From assembly GCF_003259175.1 (NCBI RefSeq), contig NZ_QGOK01000007.1:124001-188000 (forward strand): DNA of 64,000 nt, written 5' to 3'. Within the stretch, counting starts at the first letter, position 1, and every line of letters begins with the position of its first letter. Under the pieces are notes generated by a model. It made no database searches and had not been told where the DNA came from. It saw only the letters and a list, made by a program, of their open reading frames with translations. The DNA is from Marinomonas shanghaiensis (GTDB lineage: Bacteria > Pseudomonadota > Gammaproteobacteria > Pseudomonadales > Marinomonadaceae). This document shows positions 16,472 to 26,410 of this stretch, piece by piece. A program made the position numbers and the translations under genes.

Positions 16472-17317
16472 ATGGCAAAGGTACTGATTGCAGGTTGCGG
16501 TGATTTAGGTTCTGGTTTGGCCGCTGAATTGGTTAAAAACGGTCATCAGGTGACGGGAATTCGTCGCACAAAAAACCAGTTTCCAGAAGGCGTAGAGGGA
16601 ATAACGGGTAACTTGCTTGATATGACAGACGACCTGTTACCGGACGTGGAGGTGGCGTTTCTGATCATGACACCCAATGGCCGCGATGAAAACGCGTATC
16701 GTGCGGCTTATTTTGAGACCGCTCAGGTATTGATTCGTCGTTACAAAAAGATGGCGACCTTGCCTCAGGTGTTTTTTGTATCAAGCACCAGCGTATATGG
16801 ACAAAATCAAGGTGAGTGGGTTGATGAAACAACGCCCGCGATTCCGGCATCGGCGACGGCAAAAATCTTACTCGAAACCGAGCAAGCGCTTGCGGCAGTA
16901 TTTCCCAGTGTGACCGTGCGTTGTTCCGGTATTTATGGTCCGGGGCGTTTTCGATTATTAGAGACGGTATTAAGTGGAAAGGATTGGGAGGCTAACAGTT
17001 GGACCAACCGTATTCATCGGGACGACGTTGTGTCAGCTCTAGTAACATTAGCCAACATCGCGTTTGAGGGGAAAGACTTACCTAAACAGGTGATTGTGAC
17101 CGATCAAACACCGGTGTCCATGTGGGAGGTAAAGCTGTGGTTGGCAACGTGTCTTGGTGCTAACGTCTCGATAAGTGGCGATGGAGGCTTTGTTCCCACT
17201 TCAGGTAAGCGCATTCAAGGCCAATACTTGATGTCCCAAGGTTGGGTGCCACGTTATCCGAGTTACGTGGCCGGCTATCATGCGTTATTGCGTGAGTTTA
17301 ATGCGACGCGCGGGTGA
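16472..17317 (+). CDS. NAD(P)-binding epimerase/dehydratase-like protein (SDR family)
   Basis: An extended short-chain dehydrogenase fold of the YeeZ type. The nucleotide-binding motif is IAGCGDLGSGLAAEL near the N-terminus, followed by SSTSVYG, with the YxxxK tyrosine region altered. RCSGIYGPGRFRLLE and NRIHRDDVVSALVTLA are typical of sugar-nucleotide epimerase relatives. The substrate is unknown. Start GAAGGTGA ATG at 16472 has a good ribosome binding site. It is divergent from oxyR, but nothing proves oxidative-stress control. Confidence 0.75.
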   Translation: MAKVLIAGCGDLGSGLAAELVKNGHQVTGIRRTKNQFPEGVEGITGNLLDMTDDLLPDVEVAFLIMTPNGRDENAYRAAYFETAQVLIRRYKKMATLPQVFFVSSTSVYGQNQGEWVDETTPAIPASATAKILLETEQALAAVFPSVTVRCSGIYGPGRFRLLETVLSGKDWEANSWTNRIHRDDVVSALVTLANIAFEGKDLPKQVIVTDQTPVSMWEVKLWLATCLGANVSISGDGGFVPTSGKRIQGQYLMSQGWVPRYPSYVAGYHALLREFNATRG

Positions 17318-17410
17318 TACGTAAGTCGGTGTAGTGCGTTAATCCTTTGTAACAAGTCACTCCCGCTCAGGAGGCTGTCTCTAAACGACTTTCGTCGATC
17401 TTGTAGTTCC

Positions 17411-17508
17411 GTGCTTTAGCGCGTCAAGAGTTTTGGTTTGGTGTGATCAGATTTTTGACGGCCTAAAGGCCGACCTACAGGGGATTGGGGTTTTGTAGGC
17501 CGCAGCTT
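17411..17508 (+). repeat. Dispersed intergenic repeat, copy 2
   Basis: Homologous in inverted orientation to 1987-2086, with the 35-base identical core at 17452-17486. As with copy 1 it sits between the 3' ends of two convergent genes (the epimerase-like gene and ridA). The rest of the 296-base gap (17318-17613) holds no gene that I can support. Confidence 0.75.
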
Positions 17509-17613
17509 TAGCCCAACAAAACGTGATTTGTCGGGCTAGGTTTTTGTCTGCATACTTTTTAAGGGTAAAGCGCGGTCGACAGGAGAGTCGGCGTTTTTAT
17601 GGGTTTGAAGAGA

Positions 17614-18000
17614 TTAGTCTTCCAACACCATGATACCTTCGATTTCTACTTGAACGCCTTTTGGTAAAGCACGAACACCCATCGCAGCGCGAGCAGGGTA
17701 AGGCTGTTTGACGAACTTCATCATCACTTCGTTTACGGTAGCGAAGTTGCTCAAATCCGTCATAAAGATATTGAATTTTACCACGTTCTCAAGAGAGCCT
17801 CCTGCCGCTTCGCAAACCGCTTGTAAGTTTTTAAACACTTGAGTGGTTTGTTCAACGATGTCTTCGCTGATCACTTCCATGGTTTCAGGTACCAAAGGGA
17901 TTTGACCAGACAAATACACGGTATTACCAGCACGAACGGCTTGTGAATAAGGACCGATGGCCGCGGGTGCATTTTCAGTGTGAATGACTTGTTTTGACAT
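17614..18000 (-). CDS. ridA: Enamine/imine deaminase RidA
   Basis: Small trimeric YjgF/YER057c/UK114 protein that hydrolyses reactive 2-aminoacrylate and related imines made by PLP enzymes. The family pattern is complete: [53 protein letters not shown], the catalytic arginine in [15 protein letters not shown], and EIEGIMV at the end. At 128 residues it has the standard length. It follows spoT by 49 bases on the same strand and is probably the last gene of gmk-rpoZ-spoT-ridA. Confidence 0.94.
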   Translation of the reverse strand: MSKQVIHTENAPAAIGPYSQAVRAGNTVYLSGQIPLVPETMEVISEDIVEQTTQVFKNLQAVCEAAGGSLENVVKFNIFMTDLSNFATVNEVMMKFVKQPYPARAAMGVRALPKGVQVEIEGIMVLED

Positions 18001-18049
18001 AAATACGTATCCTATTTTAGAAGGTCATTAAACAGTAAATAAAGGCTCA

Positions 18050-20167
18050 TTAACGCCCGACAATGGTTTCTCGTGTGACTTTCTCGACACAACGAACCGC
18101 TTTGATACGACGCATGACATCCGCTAAGCCTACGCGACTGGAGATAGTAATGCTTAACCGTAAGCGACTGACGCGGCCACGTTCAATAATATCGAGATTT
18201 GATACTTGGAAATCGGTATCGCTGATGGAACTGGCGATTTTCGCCACGGCACCACGTTCATTAATGTAGGTCACGATAAGACTAATGTGCAGTTCTTCTT
18301 CAATTTCTTTGCCCCATGCCATATGAATAAAGCGTTCAGGGCTAGAGAGATGGTCCTGAACATTCGGGCAATTAAGGTGATGAATAATGATGCCTTTATC
18401 GACTTGTACATAGCCAACAATAGGGTCGCCTGGAATAGGGGCGCAGCATTTCGCATAGGAAATCAGCATGCCTTCTGAGCCATTAACCTTAAAGGATTTT
18501 GGCGTGACCAAGGTATCTTCATCAATATTTGGGAAAAGCTCTCGGGCCACCAGATAGCCTACATGGCGGCCTTTACCGATGGATTCTAGTAAGTCATCCA
18601 TGGTGGCGAGCTGGTGGTTTGCTAATACCTGTGCAATTTGTTCCGCCGTCAACTCTTCAACATTCGTTTTAAATGCATTGAGAGAGCGAGTCAGCAGGCG
18701 ATAGCCAATGGAGATGGCATTTTCCCGTTGTTTGTCTTTTAAATAATGGCGGATGTTCGTGCGAGCTTTACCCGTAATGGCAAAGCTCAACCAAGCGACA
18801 TTGGGTTGGGCATTTTTGGCCGTAATGATTTCTACCGTCTGTCCACTTTCTAGCTGTGTACTCAGTGGTGCTAGGCGACGGTTGATACGACAAGAAATAC
18901 AAGTATTACCAATTTCTGTGTGTACGCCATAAGCAAAATCCACTGGCGTGGCGCCAGAGGGTAGCTCAATGATTTGACCATTTGGAGTGAAGACATACAC
19001 CTCATCGGGGAATAGATCACTCTTCACGTTATCAACGAATTCGACCGGGTTACGCGCTTTTTGTTGAATTTCCAACAGGCTTTTCACCCATTTTGTAGCG
19101 CGATCGTGGTTGCTTGGCATGTTGGATGTGCCGCTGACTTTATAAGCCCAGTGTGCGGCAATACCATTATTCGCCACCAGGTCCATTTCTTCTGTACGGA
19201 TCTGGATTTCCATTGGAATACCGTTGGCGCCCAATACGGTAGTGTGCAGAGATTGGTAGCCATTGGATTTTGGCACAGCGATATAGTCTTTGAAACGACC
19301 TTCTATCGGTTTAAAAAGTGCGTGAATCACGCCAAGGATGCGATAACAGCTATCATGACGATCTGTCACGATGCGCACACCCATAACATCCATAATTTCA
19401 TCCAAAGAGCGACGTTTCTTGTCCATCTTCTGATAAATACTATAGATGTGCTTTTCACGAACACTGATACTGGCTTCTATGTAATCAGCGGCTAATTCTG
19501 AGCGAATGGTGTCTTCAAGCTTTTGTGTGTCTTTGATGCGCTGCTGGCCATACTTTTTATGAATGGCTCGTTGTAACATGCGCGCGCGCATCGGGTAATA
19601 GGCTTGGAAAGCGAGAGATTCTAGATCGACCCTGACATTGTACATACCTAGGCGATTGGCGATGGGCGCATAAATATCTAGGGTTTCACGAGCGATACGG
19701 CGTTTTTTATTCGCTGGCATGGCATCCAATGTGCGCATGTTGTGCAAACGATCCGCCAACTTTACCAAAATTACACGAATGTCATCGGCCATGGCCATGG
19801 CCATTTTTTGGAAGTTATGGGCTTGTTTTTCGACTTGGCTGTTAAATTCTAAATGTGTCAGTTTGCTGACGCCATCCACAAGACCCGCGACACCTTCACC
19901 AAATTGCTCGGTGAGTGCTTCTCGGCTGATGCCTGTGTCTTCAATCACATCGTGTAGCAAAGCGGCTGTCAAACCATCACAATCCATCCGAAGTTCCGAG
20001 AGGATTTCGGCGACTGCGAGAGGATGGGTGACATAAGGCTCACCACTTTTGCGTCGCTGCCCATCGTGGGCTTGCTCAGCGTAATAGTAAGCACGCTTTA
20101 CCTTAGAGACTTGCTCGTAAGGTAAGTACTGACTCAAGGTCAGTGCTAAATCTTCAATGGTATACAT
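18050..20167 (-). CDS. spoT: Bifunctional (p)ppGpp synthetase/hydrolase SpoT
   Basis: Controls the stringent-response alarmone. The N-terminal HD hydrolase domain contains LLHDVIEDTG with the catalytic HD and ED, and KLADRLHNMRTL. The synthetase domain has GRFKDYIAVPKSNGYQSLHT, in which RFKD is the form seen in bifunctional enzymes. Next come the TGS domain (VFTPNGQIIELPSGATPVDF) and a C-terminal ACT domain with ISLIVTYINERGAVAKIA. Length 705 is normal. Predicted to have both activities, as the hydrolase residues are intact. Confidence 0.97.
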   Translation of the reverse strand: MYTIEDLALTLSQYLPYEQVSKVKRAYYYAEQAHDGQRRKSGEPYVTHPLAVAEILSELRMDCDGLTAALLHDVIEDTGISREALTEQFGEGVAGLVDGVSKLTHLEFNSQVEKQAHNFQKMAMAMADDIRVILVKLADRLHNMRTLDAMPANKKRRIARETLDIYAPIANRLGMYNVRVDLESLAFQAYYPMRARMLQRAIHKKYGQQRIKDTQKLEDTIRSELAADYIEASISVREKHIYSIYQKMDKKRRSLDEIMDVMGVRIVTDRHDSCYRILGVIHALFKPIEGRFKDYIAVPKSNGYQSLHTTVLGANGIPMEIQIRTEEMDLVANNGIAAHWAYKVSGTSNMPSNHDRATKWVKSLLEIQQKARNPVEFVDNVKSDLFPDEVYVFTPNGQIIELPSGATPVDFAYGVHTEIGNTCISCRINRRLAPLSTQLESGQTVEIITAKNAQPNVAWLSFAITGKARTNIRHYLKDKQRENAISIGYRLLTRSLNAFKTNVEELTAEQIAQVLANHQLATMDDLLESIGKGRHVGYLVARELFPNIDEDTLVTPKSFKVNGSEGMLISYAKCCAPIPGDPIVGYVQVDKGIIIHHLNCPNVQDHLSSPERFIHMAWGKEIEEELHISLIVTYINERGAVAKIASSISDTDFQVSNLDIIERGRVSRLRLSITISSRVGLADVMRRIKAVRCVEKVTRETIVGR

Positions 20168-20228
20168 CGCTCACCTCACATTGGCAAAAAAGAAGCGCGA
20201 CAATTTGCAATGAGCGACACCATAGAAA

Positions 20229-20453
20229 TTAAAACTCGTGCAATGGGCGTTTTTGCTTGTCAACATTTTTAGCGTTGATCAAGTTTTCGGCTATTTCACG
20301 TAGTGCAACTACAGTCACTTTGTCGCCTTCTAAAGGCACTTTTGCGTCTTCGCCGCCAGTAGCAAGTTGACGAGCGCGTTTTGACGCGACCATCACTAGT
20401 TCAAAGCGGTTATCAACGTTTTCTAAACAATCTTCTACGGTAACTCGAGCCAT
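20229..20453 (-). CDS. rpoZ: RNA polymerase omega subunit
   Basis: Small subunit that helps assemble RNA polymerase around beta-prime and forms part of the ppGpp site. [20 protein letters not shown] and ASKRARQL are the family signature, and [12 protein letters not shown] follows. At 74 residues it is slightly shorter than E. coli omega, as in Pseudomonas relatives. Lies between gmk and spoT in the conserved order. Confidence 0.96.
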   Translation of the reverse strand: MARVTVEDCLENVDNRFELVMVASKRARQLATGGEDAKVPLEGDKVTVVALREIAENLINAKNVDKQKRPLHEF

Positions 20454-20510
20454 TTTGACCTCTGTGTTCGGTTATCTATTTTTCCAAGGGTAATTCTACT
20501 TAACGGCTTC

Positions 20511-21134
20511 TCACAATGACAAGAGATCATTTATAAGATTGCCATATTTTTGCTGCATAACAGGTGTTTTTGAGCGCATTGCCATAAAAATGGACGACAT
20601 TTCTGCAAGAGCCACATCAAAGTCGTCATTCACAATCACAAAATCGTATTCGTGGTAATGGGACATTTCATTGACCGCCTTCGCCATACGACGCTGAATC
20701 ACATCATCCGTATCGGTAGCGCGTTTTTTTAATCGTTCTTCTAGGGATGACAATGATGGCGGAAGTATGAAGATACCAATGGCTTCCGGGTAGAGTTGGC
20801 GTACTTGACGGGCGCCTTGCCAATCTATTTCTAAAATGACATCCAATCCCTGCTCTAACTGACTGAAAATAGACGCTTTAGAAGTGCCATAATAATGATC
20901 AAACACTTGGGCATGCTCAAAAAAAGCGTCTTCTGCAATCATGTCCAAAAAAGATTCATCGTCGATAAAATAGTACTCTCTCCCATGCTCTTCGCCAGCA
21001 CGTGGGGCGCGCGTCGTATGAGAAATGGAAATACGCACGTTATCGTCTGCTTTTAGCAGGGCTTTATACAGAGAAGACTTACCTGCACCAGAAGGCGCAG
21101 ACAATATAAATAAGTTGCCAGTATGTTTGTGCAT
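20511..21134 (-). CDS. gmk: Guanylate kinase
   Basis: Phosphorylates GMP to GDP. The P-loop LSAPSGAGKSSLYKALL is near the N-terminus; SHTTRAPRAGEEHGREYYFI and the GMP-binding segment EIDWQGARQVRQLYP follow. I chose the ATG at 21134, which gives 207 residues, equal to the E. coli enzyme; a longer frame up to 21281 would overlap the MFS gene and adds unrelated residues. A likely -10 (TATACT) lies in the gap upstream. In many relatives yicC is directly upstream of gmk; here it is 21 kb away. Confidence 0.95.
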   Translation of the reverse strand: MHKHTGNLFILSAPSGAGKSSLYKALLKADDNVRISISHTTRAPRAGEEHGREYYFIDDESFLDMIAEDAFFEHAQVFDHYYGTSKASIFSQLEQGLDVILEIDWQGARQVRQLYPEAIGIFILPPSLSSLEERLKKRATDTDDVIQRRMAKAVNEMSHYHEYDFVIVNDDFDVALAEMSSIFMAMRSKTPVMQQKYGNLINDLLSL

Positions 21135-21220
21135 AGGAGTCTTTACATCCGATAATCTGGGTCGATATAAGAGACGAATGAGTATATCACACCACCTTAT
21201 ATCTCGCTGTGTTTCCTCGT

Positions 21221-22447
21221 TTAATGACGCGTATTTTTTATGGATGGTTTTGGACTCGCCATCCAGCCTAAGCCCATCCAAAGTAAACCAATACCCAGTA
21301 TGATGTAGAGCGGAGCGGTCCAGGATTGTTGTATGTCATACAAAGCACCAATTAACACAGGCCCAATCGCCGCTAGCGTATAACCAATTAACTGCGCCAT
21401 ACCAGACAATGCCGCTGCTTGTTTTGGGCTGTGGGTTCGTAAGCTCACGAAAGATAAACCCAAAATAAAACCCATGCTGACGCCGAACCCAAACGATACT
21501 GACCATAGGCCTGACCAGCTCGGAATAAATAACAAGCCCGCTACGCTCAAAGATGTCAGCCCAGTAGCAAACAAACATAAGCGTCTATGGCTGCCCAAAC
21601 GATTGATAAAGGGCGCTAGAATTAACGACGGAATGGCACCGGCTAATTGCAGATAACCTTGATAAAGCCCCGCCGTGGTATCGGTGTAACCCTTGCTCAT
21701 TAAAATGGCCGGTACCCAAGCAACAACAATATAATTAATCAACGAATTAACGGCCAAAAAACCGGCCACTTGCCATGCCGTGACAGAGCGCCAAACGGAT
21801 GTGGCGACCTCGACATTCCCGTTTTGAGGCGCTTGGTGTTGGGTGATTTTGCAGCTAAACCACACCACTAAAGGCAATAGAATCAGTAGGCTTTGGCACG
21901 CCAGAGCAAACGACCAGCCGCTCATCGGCAACTGAAAAGTGGGTTGTTCTGCATAGAGGCTTAATGGCACCGCAAGGCTCGACATCAAAAAGCCGCCGAT
22001 GCTCATCATCAATACATAAATGGCCGTGAGTTGCACCACGTAATTTGGGAACTCGCGTTTCAGCAAGCTCGGCAACAATACGTTACCGATGGCAATGCCT
22101 GCGCCAATAAACACGGCACCAAGGTACAGGCCGCTAATAGAACCGAATGTCCGAATTACCATGCCAAGGGCTATCAGGCCCACACCCGAAGCAAGAATGC
22201 GCTCAATGGTAAAATGCCGAGTCAGCCAAGACGCTACGGGCGCAAAAAAAGCAAACGCCAATAGGGGCAAGCTGGTGAGCAAACCGGATTGAGAGCTGCT
22301 GAGACTGAGGTCTGTACTGATCCTGTCTAATAACGGTGGCAAGCCTGTGACTGGGCCGCGCAAACTCAATGCCACCAGAAAAATAAACAAGAGTAAAAAG
22401 GCCGCATCGTGCTGTGCTAATCGTCGTAATCGTTTCATGGTGTCCAT
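21221..22447 (-). CDS. MFS exporter, NimT/CynX family
   Basis: Twelve-helix major facilitator protein. The N-terminal part ALSLRGPVTGLPPLLDRI and the S-Q-S-G-L-L-T-S-L-P-L-L-A-F segment are typical of the CynX/NimT group. It is encoded divergently from an AraC-family regulator, the same arrangement as E. coli nimT (yeaN) and nimR (yeaM), where the exporter lowers 2-nitroimidazole sensitivity. Substrate is not shown by sequence. Two possible starts lie four codons apart. Confidence 0.75.
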   Translation of the reverse strand: MDTMKRLRRLAQHDAAFLLLFIFLVALSLRGPVTGLPPLLDRISTDLSLSSSQSGLLTSLPLLAFAFFAPVASWLTRHFTIERILASGVGLIALGMVIRTFGSISGLYLGAVFIGAGIAIGNVLLPSLLKREFPNYVVQLTAIYVLMMSIGGFLMSSLAVPLSLYAEQPTFQLPMSGWSFALACQSLLILLPLVVWFSCKITQHQAPQNGNVEVATSVWRSVTAWQVAGFLAVNSLINYIVVAWVPAILMSKGYTDTTAGLYQGYLQLAGAIPSLILAPFINRLGSHRRLCLFATGLTSLSVAGLLFIPSWSGLWSVSFGFGVSMGFILGLSFVSLRTHSPKQAAALSGMAQLIGYTLAAIGPVLIGALYDIQQSWTAPLYIILGIGLLWMGLGWMASPKPSIKNTRH

Positions 22448-22512
22448 TTAGAAAAGAGGTTATTGGGAATGCTTGTTGATTCGCTATTATATGCGCTACT
22501 CTGTTTGCTGAA

Positions 22513-23343
22513 TTGAGAGACTTGGACAATAAATTGCGAAATACAGACAAAAGCATTTTTGAATCGCTGACGGATCTTTGCTTTGCCGATCATTACCCAC
22601 ATAGGGTGTTGGTCTTGCGTTCTCAATCGGTGCCGCACAGTGAAGAAACCCCATGGCATCATCATCAAAAAGCACAGCTTGTCTTACCATTAACCGGGGT
22701 GGTGACCAGTTTTATTGATGACAAAATGTGGCTTGTACCGCCCCGTTGTGCGGTATGGATCCCCAGCAATGTCATGCATCGCAACCAGATTTCACCCAAT
22801 GCAGATGTGTGTATGTTGTTTGTGGATGGTGCTGATTTGTCTTTGCCAGACGCGGCTTGCACCTTAACGGTCACACCTTTTGTGCGCGAGCTGATCTTGC
22901 ATTTGCATACGCGACAAGACTACGAAAAGACAGATCCAGCAACGGATCGGCTGGTGGATGTCCTGCTCGATCAGTTGATTCAGTTAGAGCGAGAAGAGTT
23001 TGATTTTCCTATTCCCGATGAGCCTATCTTGAATCGCCTTGCGCTCGAACTCATCGCCAGACCCAATGAAAAGCGCACTTTAAGTGAATGGGCCAGCGAC
23101 TTCGCCATGAGTGAGCGGACACTGGCACGGATGATCAAGCGTCATGTACAACTCACCTTCGGTCAATGGCGAAGCCAATTGCATATTGTGCTGGCTCTCC
23201 AAAAGCTCGCTATTAATCTGCCCATCCAAACCATCTCAGAAGAACTGGGCTACGACTCCGTCAGCGCCTTCATCACTTTTTTTAAAAAAGCGTTGGGGAA
23301 ATCGCCAAGACAATATCGGATAGAGCGTTGGGGCAAGGAGTGA
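22513..23343 (+). CDS. AraC-family regulator, NimR-like
   Basis: An N-terminal cupin-type sensing domain (PWHHHQKAQLVLPLTGVVTS, with metal- or ligand-binding-type histidines) and two C-terminal helix-turn-helix motifs (LSEWASDFAMSERTLARMIK and IQTISEELGYDSVSAFITFF, then KKALGKSPRQYR). It is the divergent partner of the MFS gene, so local control of that exporter is likely. The start is uncertain: there is no ATG before residue 70, so a TTG (22513 or 22522) must be used, and neither has a strong ribosome binding site. Confidence 0.8.
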   Translation: MRDLDNKLRNTDKSIFESLTDLCFADHYPHRVLVLRSQSVPHSEETPWHHHQKAQLVLPLTGVVTSFIDDKMWLVPPRCAVWIPSNVMHRNQISPNADVCMLFVDGADLSLPDAACTLTVTPFVRELILHLHTRQDYEKTDPATDRLVDVLLDQLIQLEREEFDFPIPDEPILNRLALELIARPNEKRTLSEWASDFAMSERTLARMIKRHVQLTFGQWRSQLHIVLALQKLAINLPIQTISEELGYDSVSAFITFFKKALGKSPRQYRIERWGKE

Positions 23344-23366
23344 CAAGGCGTTACGTTATGACTCGC

Positions 23367-23981
23367 TTAGACTGTTGTGAGAATATACAGCGCCAAGAAA
23401 AGTAATGCTAAGCCAGACAAGCGATCAATCCACATAGCCTTGCTACGCAACTTTTCTAAAAAGCGCGCGTTCGATAACAGACATGCAATCAAAGTGTACC
23501 AAAGGCCATCCACCAGCCAAGGTGTCGCCACCATGAGCATTTTTCCACTGACTTGATGGACTTCTGCCACAAAAGGGCTGAATAATGCGGCAAAGAATAG
23601 GGCGATTTTGGGGCTTAAAATCGACACCAGAAAACCTTCTTTGGCGGATTGAAACACGCTCACGCGAGTGCCTGATTCTAACTTAGCCGCAATGCCTCCT
23701 TTGGAACGCAGAGCATTAATACCAAGATAGGCCAAATACGCCGCTCCCGCGTAACTGATGATCTGAAACAGTAAAGGCAACTGATGAAAAATTACCGCCA
23801 AGCCAAGCATGGAAAGCAGGGCATACAAGCCAATGCCCGTGGCGTGAGCCCATGACGTGGCTAAACCGTTGATTCGACCACCCGCCAAACTGTGCTTGAT
23901 GACCATAGCGAGACTCGGACCTGGTGAGATAGCACCAAGCAAACAAATGGTAAATAGGGAAAACCAAATAGACAGTGACAT
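23367..23981 (-). CDS. LysE/RhtB-family amino-acid exporter
   Basis: Six-helix membrane protein. LGAISPGPSLAMVIKHSLAG is the family signature, and SPKIALFFAALFSPFV is the second conserved segment. RhtB-type proteins export amino acids such as homoserine, threonine or lysine; the substrate cannot be set from sequence. AAGGAGCAAGCGT precedes the ATG. It converges on the AraC gene (23 bases apart) and is followed upstream by a LysR gene on the same strand that may control it. Confidence 0.85.
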   Translation of the reverse strand: MSLSIWFSLFTICLLGAISPGPSLAMVIKHSLAGGRINGLATSWAHATGIGLYALLSMLGLAVIFHQLPLLFQIISYAGAAYLAYLGINALRSKGGIAAKLESGTRVSVFQSAKEGFLVSILSPKIALFFAALFSPFVAEVHQVSGKMLMVATPWLVDGLWYTLIACLLSNARFLEKLRSKAMWIDRLSGLALLFLALYILTTV

Positions 23982-24055
23982 ACGCTTGCTCCTTAATGAT
24001 TGAAGCAGATTAGCAAGCTATTGATATTATATGAAATCATCTTTTCTCATGATGG

Positions 24056-24985
24056 TTATGATCTTAGATCATAGCCAATGGAGTAAGCGGCTTTTGACAT
24101 CACCTGCAAAACGAGGCTTCTCATCCACAGATGAGAAGGGTCATTGTCGTATTTTGCATGCCAAATGAGCCAGTACTTATGACGTGGAGTTGTTATGGAA
24201 AGTGGTTTATAGATCAGTGAAAAGTGGTTTTTCAAATTGCGAGCAATGTGTTCTGGAATCACCAAAAGGTGCTGGCTTTGACACAGTGATTGTGCTGCTG
24301 CGTAAAAAAAAGGCACCTTCAGCGCAAAGCGTCGCTGTTTTTCTAGCTTGGCTAACGCCTCATCAACGTAACTGTCTTTGTCACCACCACCGATCACTTT
24401 AATATGAGCGTAGGCGAGTAGATCTGCGATGCTGAGAGTGTCCTGCGTTGCCAAAGGGTGAGCATCACTCATCACACACACCGGGAAGTCTTCGCCTATT
24501 TGAATTGAAGACACGCCTTTTGGCTGCACCGGTGACATGCTGGATGCCAACTGAATATCTGAGGTGGCAAGCTGAGATAATAAATCCGGCTGCCATAAAC
24601 GATATTGTAGTGAGACATTTGGCGCTTGTGCCGCCAAGGCCTCGACAATGTCAGGCAAAATATACTGGGCCACATAATCACTGGAGGACAGCACAAATTC
24701 GCTATGCCATTTTGCTGGTTCGAACGTCTCTTCCACCAGCAAATCATCCAGTTCCAGAAACCAATGCGCCAATTTAGCCTGCAGCTGCAATGCTTTGGGT
24801 GTGGGAATCAGGCTATTGCCTTCGCGAATGAGCAATGGATCCGCAAATAAATGCCTGAGCTGACTAAGCTGACGACTCACCGCGGATTGTGTTAGGTTCA
24901 ACTGATCGGCCGCGTGGCTAACATGCCGCTCTTCCAGCAGTACCTTCAACGAACGCAACAAATTTAGGTTAACACGGTGGATCAT
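24056..24985 (-). CDS. LysR-family transcriptional regulator
   Basis: The N-terminal helix-turn-helix reads NLNLLRSLKVLLEERHVSHA then ADQLNLTQSAVSRQLSQLRH, followed by a substrate-binding domain (FVLSSSDYVAQYILPDIVEA onward). It belongs to the group with a short leader before the HTH (NodD/LeuO-like form). The ligand is unknown. It lies upstream of the RhtB gene on the same strand with a 74-base gap, so a regulator-exporter pair is plausible. Confidence 0.85.
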   Translation of the reverse strand: MIHRVNLNLLRSLKVLLEERHVSHAADQLNLTQSAVSRQLSQLRHLFADPLLIREGNSLIPTPKALQLQAKLAHWFLELDDLLVEETFEPAKWHSEFVLSSSDYVAQYILPDIVEALAAQAPNVSLQYRLWQPDLLSQLATSDIQLASSMSPVQPKGVSSIQIGEDFPVCVMSDAHPLATQDTLSIADLLAYAHIKVIGGGDKDSYVDEALAKLEKQRRFALKVPFFYAAAQSLCQSQHLLVIPEHIARNLKNHFSLIYKPLSITTPRHKYWLIWHAKYDNDPSHLWMRSLVLQVMSKAAYSIGYDLRS

Positions 24986-25080
24986 CTCGATAGGCTCACA
25001 GGCTGAAGCGTGGTCGGTTTATTGTTTGGCTTTACCCATCATAACGCAAGGTGGATTGCTCAGCTTAATGGTCAAACAGC

Positions 25081-25398
25081 TTAATGGGCAAACTTTAACA
25101 CGACCACGCCAAGAATAATCAGCAACACGCCCATATAACGCAGCAAAGAGGTCGGGTCGCCATAAAACCAAATACCCACTAAAAACGTGCCTGACGCACC
25201 GATGCCTGTCCAGACGGCATAGGCGGTGCCCATGGGGATCTCTTTTTGTGCCAACCAAAGCAAAGTGCCACTGACGGCCATAAACCCCACCGCCATGGCG
25301 ATGCCCAGTGCTTTTGAGCCGCCAGATTGCGCCATTTTTAGCCCAACAGGCCAACCAATTTCCGTTAACCCTGCCAACAACAAATATAACCAACTCAT
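25081..25398 (-). CDS. sugE: Small multidrug resistance (SMR) protein, SugE/Gdx type
   Basis: Four-helix membrane protein of 105 residues. The active glutamate is in AGLTEIGWPVGLKMAQ, and GTAYAVWTGIGASGTFLVGI is the SMR signature. WPVGLK and the PMGTAYAVWTGIGA form fit the SugE/Gdx branch (guanidinium or quaternary-ammonium exporters) better than EmrE. I saw no guanidine riboswitch upstream. It is divergent from a LysR gene that probably regulates it. Confidence 0.85.
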   Translation of the reverse strand: MSWLYLLLAGLTEIGWPVGLKMAQSGGSKALGIAMAVGFMAVSGTLLWLAQKEIPMGTAYAVWTGIGASGTFLVGIWFYGDPTSLLRYMGVLLIILGVVVLKFAH

Positions 25399-25494
25399 GC
25401 CTCACTCCTTATTATGTTGAAGACAATGTAATTTGCAGGCTAGACTATCAATAATTATGATATTTAAAAGTTAATAACCATCGAAAAAATTCAT

Positions 25495-26382
25495 ATGTTG
25501 AGTCTAGAACAAATTAATATGCTGGTGTTGTCTGCCGAGCTGGGTTCCTTTTCCGCCTGCGCAAGAAAGCTCGGTAAGGTGCAATCGGCGGTGAGTCACG
25601 GGATTAACAATTTAGAAATAGACTTGGGTGTCGAATTGTTTGATCGCACCTCTCGTAGCCCCAAACTCACGCCAGAAGGGGAGCGCTTACTGCGTAGCGC
25701 GAAAGCCTTATTGGCACAGTCTTATGAATTCGAAAAAATTGCCGAATCCATTACGCGCCATGAAGAAGGCGCGTTAACGATGGCCGTTGACGATGCTCTG
25801 CTCACACCGTATTTGAGCGCTATTTTGGCGTTATTTGCGCGCACCTTTTCTCATGTAGAGATCGATCTAGTGTCTCTGGCGTCTCCTGATGTGATTGCTA
25901 TGGTGAAAGATGGCAACGCGGATATTGGCGTGATGTTTTCAGAAGTGGAAGCCAACAAACAAGTGGATTTCTGTTACGTGGGCAGCGTCGACTTTGTGGC
26001 CGTATGTCATGCGGATTTTCCCTTAGCGGCGATGCGAAGACTCTCGGAATCGGACTTAATGCCCTATCGGCAAATTGCCGTCAGAGGCCAACAAAAGCGA
26101 GAATCCCAAGTACTCATTAGCATGACCCCAAATGCCTGGTGGTGTTCAAGCAACTACAGCGTATTGGAATTGGTGAAACAGCAAATCGGCTGGGCTTACC
26201 TACCTTTGTCCTTGGTTCAGCCTTTTGTGCAAACGGGCTTATTGCAAAAGATAGACGTTACCTTTGACCACAAACCTTGGTCTGTTCCTGTCGACCTTGT
26301 TTGTAAAAAAGGCACCTTACGTGGTCCCGCCCATCAATGGTTGTTCGACGCCTTAAAAAACGCCTTTTCTGCTGAACGGTAG
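25495..26382 (+). CDS. LysR-family transcriptional regulator, divergent from sugE
   Basis: A typical LysR protein of 295 residues: HTH MLSLEQINMLVLSAELGSFS then ACARKLGKVQSAVSHGINNL, followed by a periplasmic-binding-type effector domain. The 96-base gap to sugE is AT-rich and is a natural place for shared control. The inducer is unknown. It ends just before the toxin-antitoxin island. Confidence 0.88.
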   Translation: MLSLEQINMLVLSAELGSFSACARKLGKVQSAVSHGINNLEIDLGVELFDRTSRSPKLTPEGERLLRSAKALLAQSYEFEKIAESITRHEEGALTMAVDDALLTPYLSAILALFARTFSHVEIDLVSLASPDVIAMVKDGNADIGVMFSEVEANKQVDFCYVGSVDFVAVCHADFPLAAMRRLSESDLMPYRQIAVRGQQKRESQVLISMTPNAWWCSSNYSVLELVKQQIGWAYLPLSLVQPFVQTGLLQKIDVTFDHKPWSVPVDLVCKKGTLRGPAHQWLFDALKNAFSAER

Positions 26383-26410
26383 GCAAGGTCAAAGAATAAG
26401 AATTTACCTA

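Noticed and set aside
21135-21281. Longer guanylate kinase frame
   Set aside because: It would overlap the MFS gene and add residues unrelated to guanylate kinases; the shorter start gives the usual 207 residues.
25399-25494. Guanidine riboswitch before sugE
   Set aside because: No conserved guanidine-I, -II or -III motif was recognisable in the 96-base gap.
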